NCBI RefSeq assembly: GCF_020921035.1
Contig: NC_063154.1
Location: 7,564,001-7,628,000 of the forward strand
DNA length: 64,000 nt
Origin: Rhodamnia argentea
Taxonomy: Eukaryota; Streptophyta; Magnoliopsida; Myrtales; Myrtaceae
Direction of reading: 5' to 3'
Shown: positions 58,972 to 64,000 of the stretch, piece after piece
Layout: each line of letters starts with the position of its first letter
Position numbering within the stretch: the first letter of the stretch is position 1
Position numbers and translations under genes: made by a program
The notes under the pieces: generated by a model
Databases searched by the model: none
Seen by the model: only the letters and a program-made list of their open reading frames with translations
Told to the model about the DNA's origin: nothing

Positions 58972-61248
58972 ATGGTTTCGTTAGTATTGTTGGTCCTCCT
59001 GGTGTGTAGCTCCAGCGTCGTTGTGTCCTCTTTGAACGCTGAGGGCTATGCTCTGCTTTCGTTCAAGCAGTCCATTTACGAAGACCCAGAAGGGTCTCTC
59101 GGTAACTGGAACTCCTCCGATGAGAACCCTTGTTCTTGGAATGGGGTCACTTGCAAAGAAGAAAAAGTCGTGTCCGTGAGCATTCCCAAGAAAAGGCTAT
59201 ATGGGCTTCTTCCTTCCGCACTTGGGTCGCTCTCTGACCTTCGCCACGTTAACTTGAGGAACAATAAGTTCTTTGGGGGCTTATCCTTTGAGCTCTTTCG
59301 AGCTCAGGGCCTACAGAGTTTGGTGCTTTATGGGAATTCCTTATCTGGGTCTCTGCCAAATGACATTGGCAAGCTCGGGTACCTCCAGACTCTTGATCTG
59401 TCTCAGAATATGTTCAATGGCTCTATACCCACTTCCATTGTTCAATGCAAGAGACTCAAGACCCTTGATCTCAGTCAAAACAATTTGACTGGCTCACTTC
59501 CGAATGGATTTGGGGTCAACTTAGTTGCTCTTGAGAAACTTGATCTTTCATTCAATAGGCTCAATGGATCGATTCCTAGTGATATGGGGAATTTGTCCAA
59601 CTTGCAAGGGACTGTTGATTTGTCTCACAATCTGTTTGGTGGTTCTATCCCGGCTAGCCTTGGAAATCTTCCGGAGAAGGTTTATATTGATCTGACCTAC
59701 AACAATTTAAGTGGTCCAATACCCCAAAACGGTGCTCTTATGAATCGAGGACCAACTGCATTTATTGGAAATCCTGGGCTTTGCGGCCCCCCATTGAAGA
59801 ATCCATGTTCTCCGGATACTACAGGTGCAACTTCTCCTTCATCGTATCCCTATTTGCCAAGTAATTACCCACCTCAGTCAGATGATAATAGAGGTGGAAA
59901 AGCTAGAGGGTTGAGCAAGAGTGCTATAATTGCAATAGTAGTTGGTGACGTGGTTGGAATCTGTGTTGTTGGGCTGCTATTTTCGTATTGTTATTCCAGG
60001 ATTTGTATACGCAACCGCACCAAAGATGACAATGTCTATGGTTTTGAGAAGTCCCGGAAGGGAAGGAAAGACTGCTTGTGCTTTAGGAAAGATGAATCCG
60101 AAACTTTGTCCGAAAATGTCGAGCAATACGATCTTGTGCCGTTGGATTCTCAGGTAGCTTTTGATCTGGATGAGTTGCTTAAAGCATCGGCTTTTGTTTT
60201 AGGGAAGAGTGAAATTGGGATTGTATACAAAGTTGTGCTCGAAGATGGGCTGACCCTTGCCGTGAGAAGGTTGGGTGAGGGAGGGTCTCAAAGATTCAAG
60301 GAATTTCAGACAGAGGTAGAAGCTATAGGGAAGTTAAGACATCCCAATGTTGTAACTCTTAGGGCATACTATTGGTCTGTGGATGAAAAGCTACTTATTT
60401 ATGACTACATTTCTAATGGAAGTCTTGCCAGTGCGCTTCACGGTAAAATTCTGTCTTTTATTGTTTCAAGATGTAAATTCCGTCCAAGTCGACTATATTT
60501 TCTTGTAAACTTCCTGATACTGACTCTGTCCTATTTTTCCTTACTACTTTAACTCTACATGCTTTAATGATCATCAGGAAAAGCTGGATTGGTGTCTTTC
60601 ACGCCCTTGCCATGGTCTCTACGGCTGAGAATCATGAAAGGAATAGCGAAAGGTTTGGTCTATCTTCATGAATTTAGCCCCAAAAAGTATGTTCATGGAG
60701 ACTTGAAGCCAAGCAATGTACTTCTTGACCAAAATATGGAACCCCACATATCCGATTTTGGGCTTGGGCGTCTTGCCAATATCGCGGGGGGCTCTCCTAC
60801 CCTACAATCTAACAGGATCGCAAGCGAGAAGCCGCAAGAAAGAATCCAGAAGAGTACGTCCTCAGAAGTTTCTACCATTATCTCATCAACAAATTTGGGA
60901 TCGCACTACCAGGCTCCCGAAGCATTGAAAGTCGTAAAACCGTCGCAGAAGTGGGACGTCTACTCTTTCGGGGTCATCTTACTGGAGATGATCACGGGGA
61001 GGTATCCTATTGTTCAGGTGGGAACCGTGGAGATGAACCTGGTCCATTGGATCCAGTTGTGCATCGAGGAGAAGAAACCGCTTTCGGATGTCCTAGACCC
61101 GTACTTAGCTGAAGACGCAGATAAGGAGGAGGAGATAATAGCGGTGTTGAAGATCGCGATGGCATGTGTCCATAGCAGCCCTGAGAGAAGACCTGCAATG
61201 AGGCACGTCTCTGATGCTCTCGAAAGATTGGCCATACCAACCGATTGA
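58972..61248 (+). CDS. ZAR1: LRR receptor-like kinase, ZAR1-like (LRR class III)
   Basis: Two exons, 58972-60442 and 60578-61248, give 713 residues. The ATG at 58972 is chosen because a clean signal peptide follows ([20 protein letters not shown]); the frame is open to 58873. Next come LRRNT ([27 protein letters not shown]), about six LRRs, a Pro/Ser-rich juxtamembrane stretch, a membrane segment about 318-340 ([20 protein letters not shown]) and a kinase domain from about 406. Motifs: [10 protein letters not shown] (Arg where the ATP lysine usually is), [10 protein letters not shown] (HGD for HRD) and DFGLGR. These changes are, from memory, typical of this class. The Arabidopsis homologue acts in asymmetric zygote division. 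The splice site after ALHG fits the family exactly. Confidence 0.92.
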
Positions 61249-63167
61249 TATATCTTCGCCTGGCCGGGAAAGCTTAACCTGAATGATCAGTGAAGCCTGT
61301 TGTCTCAACCGGACGATGTCACGTCGAGCTCCTGTTTACAACAGAACCAAGAACCCCCCTTGCTTCGAAATGTAAGCGTGAGAAGTTTTCAGCTGGCATG
61401 TTCTACCCGAGGGGGCTCCAAATCAAAAACCCGGACCGCCATGAAAACTAATTCGTTTTATTTACTGTCTTTGCATGAGGGAATGGGGTTGTAGTCTAGG
61501 TACAGCCACAGCTAGGTCAGGCCATCATGCTGCGGGAGATTGCAAATTGTTTTTGAATGGCTTGGTTGTTTCTGCTACACGTGATTGCCAAACCCTCCTT
61601 TGTTTCCCTTGTTTGTTTCTCCTTTGTTTTACATGAATTTGTAGTGTTCATCCATCTGTCTGTATCGTCTGGTTTCTAGTCATTTTTCTGTACCCTCCCC
61701 ACAACAGTTCCTCGGACTTACATTAGTTGCCTACGTTGTCTAGATGCTAGGGGGTGAAAGCTTGTTTTGGATTTATGGATGGCGTCTGATCACTTCTTCA
61801 CGTGCGAGTGCTCTAATTTCGTTGTGTGAGCTGAACTGAACCCGATTTGGTAGTTGGGTTGAATTGTGGGAAAATTCTTGATTTGACCAATCATGTGCCG
61901 AGATTGCAGGGGTGCTGGACTCCACAATTCAAGTGGTTCACAATCATTCTTTGCGAAGGATTCTTCCTTAGCTGTCTCTGTTGGACTAGTTTTATTGCGT
62001 TGGTGGTCAATGTTTGGCAGCTTATTCTGTCTGGAGTCCTTTTCATGCACTTTTCTTTAAGAAGAAAGGAGCTTTGGGGAGTCATTCCAGGCGTAATTGG
62101 GTGTTTCCTCTTTCTTCCTTTTTCTTTCTGCAGAAACACAAAATAAAGGGATAAAGTGTAGTGGAATTCCTTAAAAAATATGGAAACCAGCGGGGGTTTA
62201 CAAGGCCCTTGCCGTCGCCTCCCCACTGCCCTTTCTGACTATGGTGGGCGATGGCCGGCGGAAGTCGCTAGGCCCTGGCAAGTGGGCGACTGTCGCTGAC
62301 ATCAAGCACGGTTGTTTTAGCTACGTCAACATAACACCACATAAAATAGAGATAATACAAAAAATCACGTCAATATTTTTCGTTAGCCAATAAACGGAAT
62401 TAATGAAAGGACTTGATTGCATTCATTCAACAAGTTTTAAGATCTAATTGTATTTTTCTTGAAAGTTTAAAGGCTCAATTATATTTTCATGATAAATTTT
62501 AAGACTTTCAGTATATTTATATAAAAAATGAATAATAGAAAGTTCTACTCATTACATCTAAAAGACTATCTGATCAAGTCTTAAATTGGACTTTACTAAA
62601 AGAAAATGAATAGATGGGAAAAGAAATTCTGATAAACATCTTAAACATACTGTGATCATCTAGTCCATAAAGTTACCAAAAAAAAAACAATTAATTGATT
62701 ACATTGGATTGCTGGATCCATCTTTGGATATGGTTGGCAATGCAGCTTCCAAACAATGTGCACTATATTGATGTCAAAGTCCGCGGTCGTGACCCAAGGA
62801 AAATACAGTCTACACTATGACCAATTGGATCAAAAGAATCAACTATGGGCTTTGTCATTGTAACAGGCGTTTTGACCCAAAAAAAAAAAAAATGTAACGG
62901 GCATTGTCTAACCAAACAGAACCTTCACTAAAACACGAGGATCCTCCCCCAAAATGTTACGAGCCAAATTACAACAGACTACCCATAGCCAGCAACTAAG
63001 CAGGGCATACCAACCCCCATGACATGCGCTGATCATCCTACAAGAGCATCTCATATCTTCTCAAGTGAACGAGCACTAGGAACCGTCGTCAGAGACATGA
63101 AATCCCCAAGCATTTGCATGAATCCCTCTGATCTAGGAGCAACAAGCAACATGACCAGAACATAATT
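61249..63167. other. 3' UTR and spacer between ZAR1-like and hydrolase genes
   Basis: The first part is likely the 3' UTR of the LRR kinase. A GC-rich patch lies at about 62180-62310. One tail-only insertion lies at 62859-62905. No further gene recognised. Confidence 0.4.
62859..62905. mobile_element. Tail-only retroposon insertion 4
   Basis: tgtaacaggcgtt (62859-62871) and tgtaacgggcatt (62893-62905), 11 of 13 identical, surround ttgaccc followed by poly-A (about 14). Plus-strand orientation. Confidence 0.55.
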
Positions 63168-63722
63168 TCATTGTTGTTGCGTTGATTCATCAGAGGAGGT
63201 AGACTTGTGTTGGTTTTCGTGACAATCATGGCAACTAAGAAACTCGATTATACATGGGTAGATCTGCTGCACAGCCTGCCCAAGAGCCATGACGCACTAG
63301 CATCAGATGACAAAATGGAAATGTAAGGATGTAAGAGTCCGTTGAACATGAAAAGCAAGAGCCATACCATTCGACCCCCCACCAAATCATAATGAGCATA
63401 ATGAGGCCCTTCAGGTCCCCCAAAAACTTTGTAGGTAACCAGATGATCAGGAATAAGCTTCACAGTTTCTGTACGACCAGGTCAAACAAGTAAGAACGTT
63501 TTTGTTACTGTCCAAAAGAAAATTTTTGGCATAATTCCCATAAAAACGTACCCTCAACAGCTTCAGGTGGACAGATTAGATCTTTATTCCCTGCAATCGC
63601 CAAGATAGGCACATTGCTTTTGTGCAAATGATCCTTATAAAAGAATCTGCCGCTACGGTCAGATAACCCTCCTTCCTTGAAAGCTGTTGTTAGCTGCAGT
63701 ATGAGTTTAGCAGGTATAGTGC
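63168..63722 (-). CDS. Alpha/beta hydrolase family protein (At1g15060/At1g73750-like), 3' part
   Basis: Three phase-consistent exons: 63722-63552, 63468-63368 and 63275-63168 (stop TGA). They encode the C-terminal part: TIPAKLILQLTTAFKEGGL, YYKDHL-like sequence, then VPILAIAGNKDLICPPEAVE, which holds the acid residue of an alpha/beta hydrolase triad (GNKD). KLIPDHLVTYKVFGGPEGPH and YAHYDLVGGRM hold the probable catalytic histidine (PHYAHYD). The end is IYPCIIEFLSCHD and a Gln-rich tail. The upstream exons, with the nucleophile, lie beyond position 64000 or were not recognised in 63725-64000. Probably a plastid or cytosolic hydrolase of unknown substrate. Confidence 0.8.
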
Positions 63723-64000
63723 CTGCAAATCCCAGGACAAAATCGGGTGAAATCACTCAAATAGCACACAAACACTCAGCCGATGGAATAATAGAGCAAG
63801 ATGCGATATTATATGCACTGAAAATCTATCTGTACATCTGTTTGCAACATAAACTGTGAGATTTTGTGGAACTACGGCCAATTGTTTAGTACAGCTGGCA
63901 ATAATTGAGGTGAACCAGAAAAAATTGGGTAAAGCCGGATCTAAATGTTGGCTAGGTAAGCGTCCTATAATAAGTGGAGTGGTGAAGAAAGCGGGTCAAC
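63723..64000 (-). other. Intron of the hydrolase gene, window edge
   Basis: Begins with acceptor AG at 63723-63724. No exon recognised up to the window end. Confidence 0.4.

Noticed and set aside
61847-62146. 99-codon hydrophobic ORF downstream of the LRR kinase
   Set aside because: Lies in probable 3' UTR or spacer, has no conserved motif, and the antisense frame is equally open.

Overview
This is nuclear DNA from a flowering plant, most likely a woody rosid dicot. The evidence is spliced genes with GT-AG introns, long AT-rich spacers with MITE-type elements, and plant-only families (LRK10L receptor kinases, a PLS-class PPR protein, a plant reticulon, a ZAR1-type LRR kinase). The style suggests Myrtaceae, but the sequence alone does not prove it. 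All gene models were built by hand from splice sites and phase arithmetic.

Region 1 (about 0.8-18.9 kb, minus strand) is a tandem array of LRK10L-type receptor-like kinases. One unit, read along the minus strand, holds an ectodomain exon of type E2 (protein begins MGVESS), an ectodomain exon of type E1 (begins MHAN), a 36-nt exon, and a transmembrane plus kinase exon (K2). The period is about 7.75-7.8 kb. Unit 1 (17.25-11.61 kb) is intact. Unit 2 (9.51-3.85 kb) has an intact kinase and E2 but a frameshifted E1. A third, broken E2 lies at 0.94-1.70 kb, and its kinase would be outside the window. E1 and E2 both end in phase 1, so either could splice to the same 36-nt exon. Each unit also carries a degenerate kinase fragment 3' of the kinase. 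Two units carry a scar of about 29 bp from the 3' end of the neighbouring PPR gene, which marks the duplication edge.

Region 2 (18.8-35.3 kb, minus strand) holds the PPR gene, a small basic protein gene, and a different LRK10L gene (K1, RD kinase). K1's own ectodomain (E3) is 3 kb upstream, and an intact E2 exon sits inside that intron. A solitary E1 exon lies at 34.5-35.3 kb.

Region 3 (35.3-45.3 kb) is mostly repeats: a foldback at 36.0-36.4 kb, a Mutator-like MITE at 42.5 kb, and dispersed repeats. It contains a five-exon reticulon gene on the plus strand and one small membrane-protein gene.

Region 4 (46.2-64 kb) is single-copy housekeeping and signalling DNA. A 12-exon minus-strand gene encodes a CinA-like domain fused to a nucleotidylyltransferase. 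Next come a repeat-rich spacer with an hAT MITE, a two-exon ZAR1-like LRR kinase on the plus strand, and the 3' end of an alpha/beta hydrolase gene on the minus strand. From memory, the Arabidopsis homologues of the first and third (At2g01220 and At2g01210) are also neighbours, which would make this an old microsyntenic pair.

The two most unusual observations are the modular double-ectodomain layout of the kinase units and four tiny insertions. Each insertion is only a poly(A) or poly(T) tract plus 3-8 other bases between 13-17 bp target-site duplications, like retroposons cut down to their tails.
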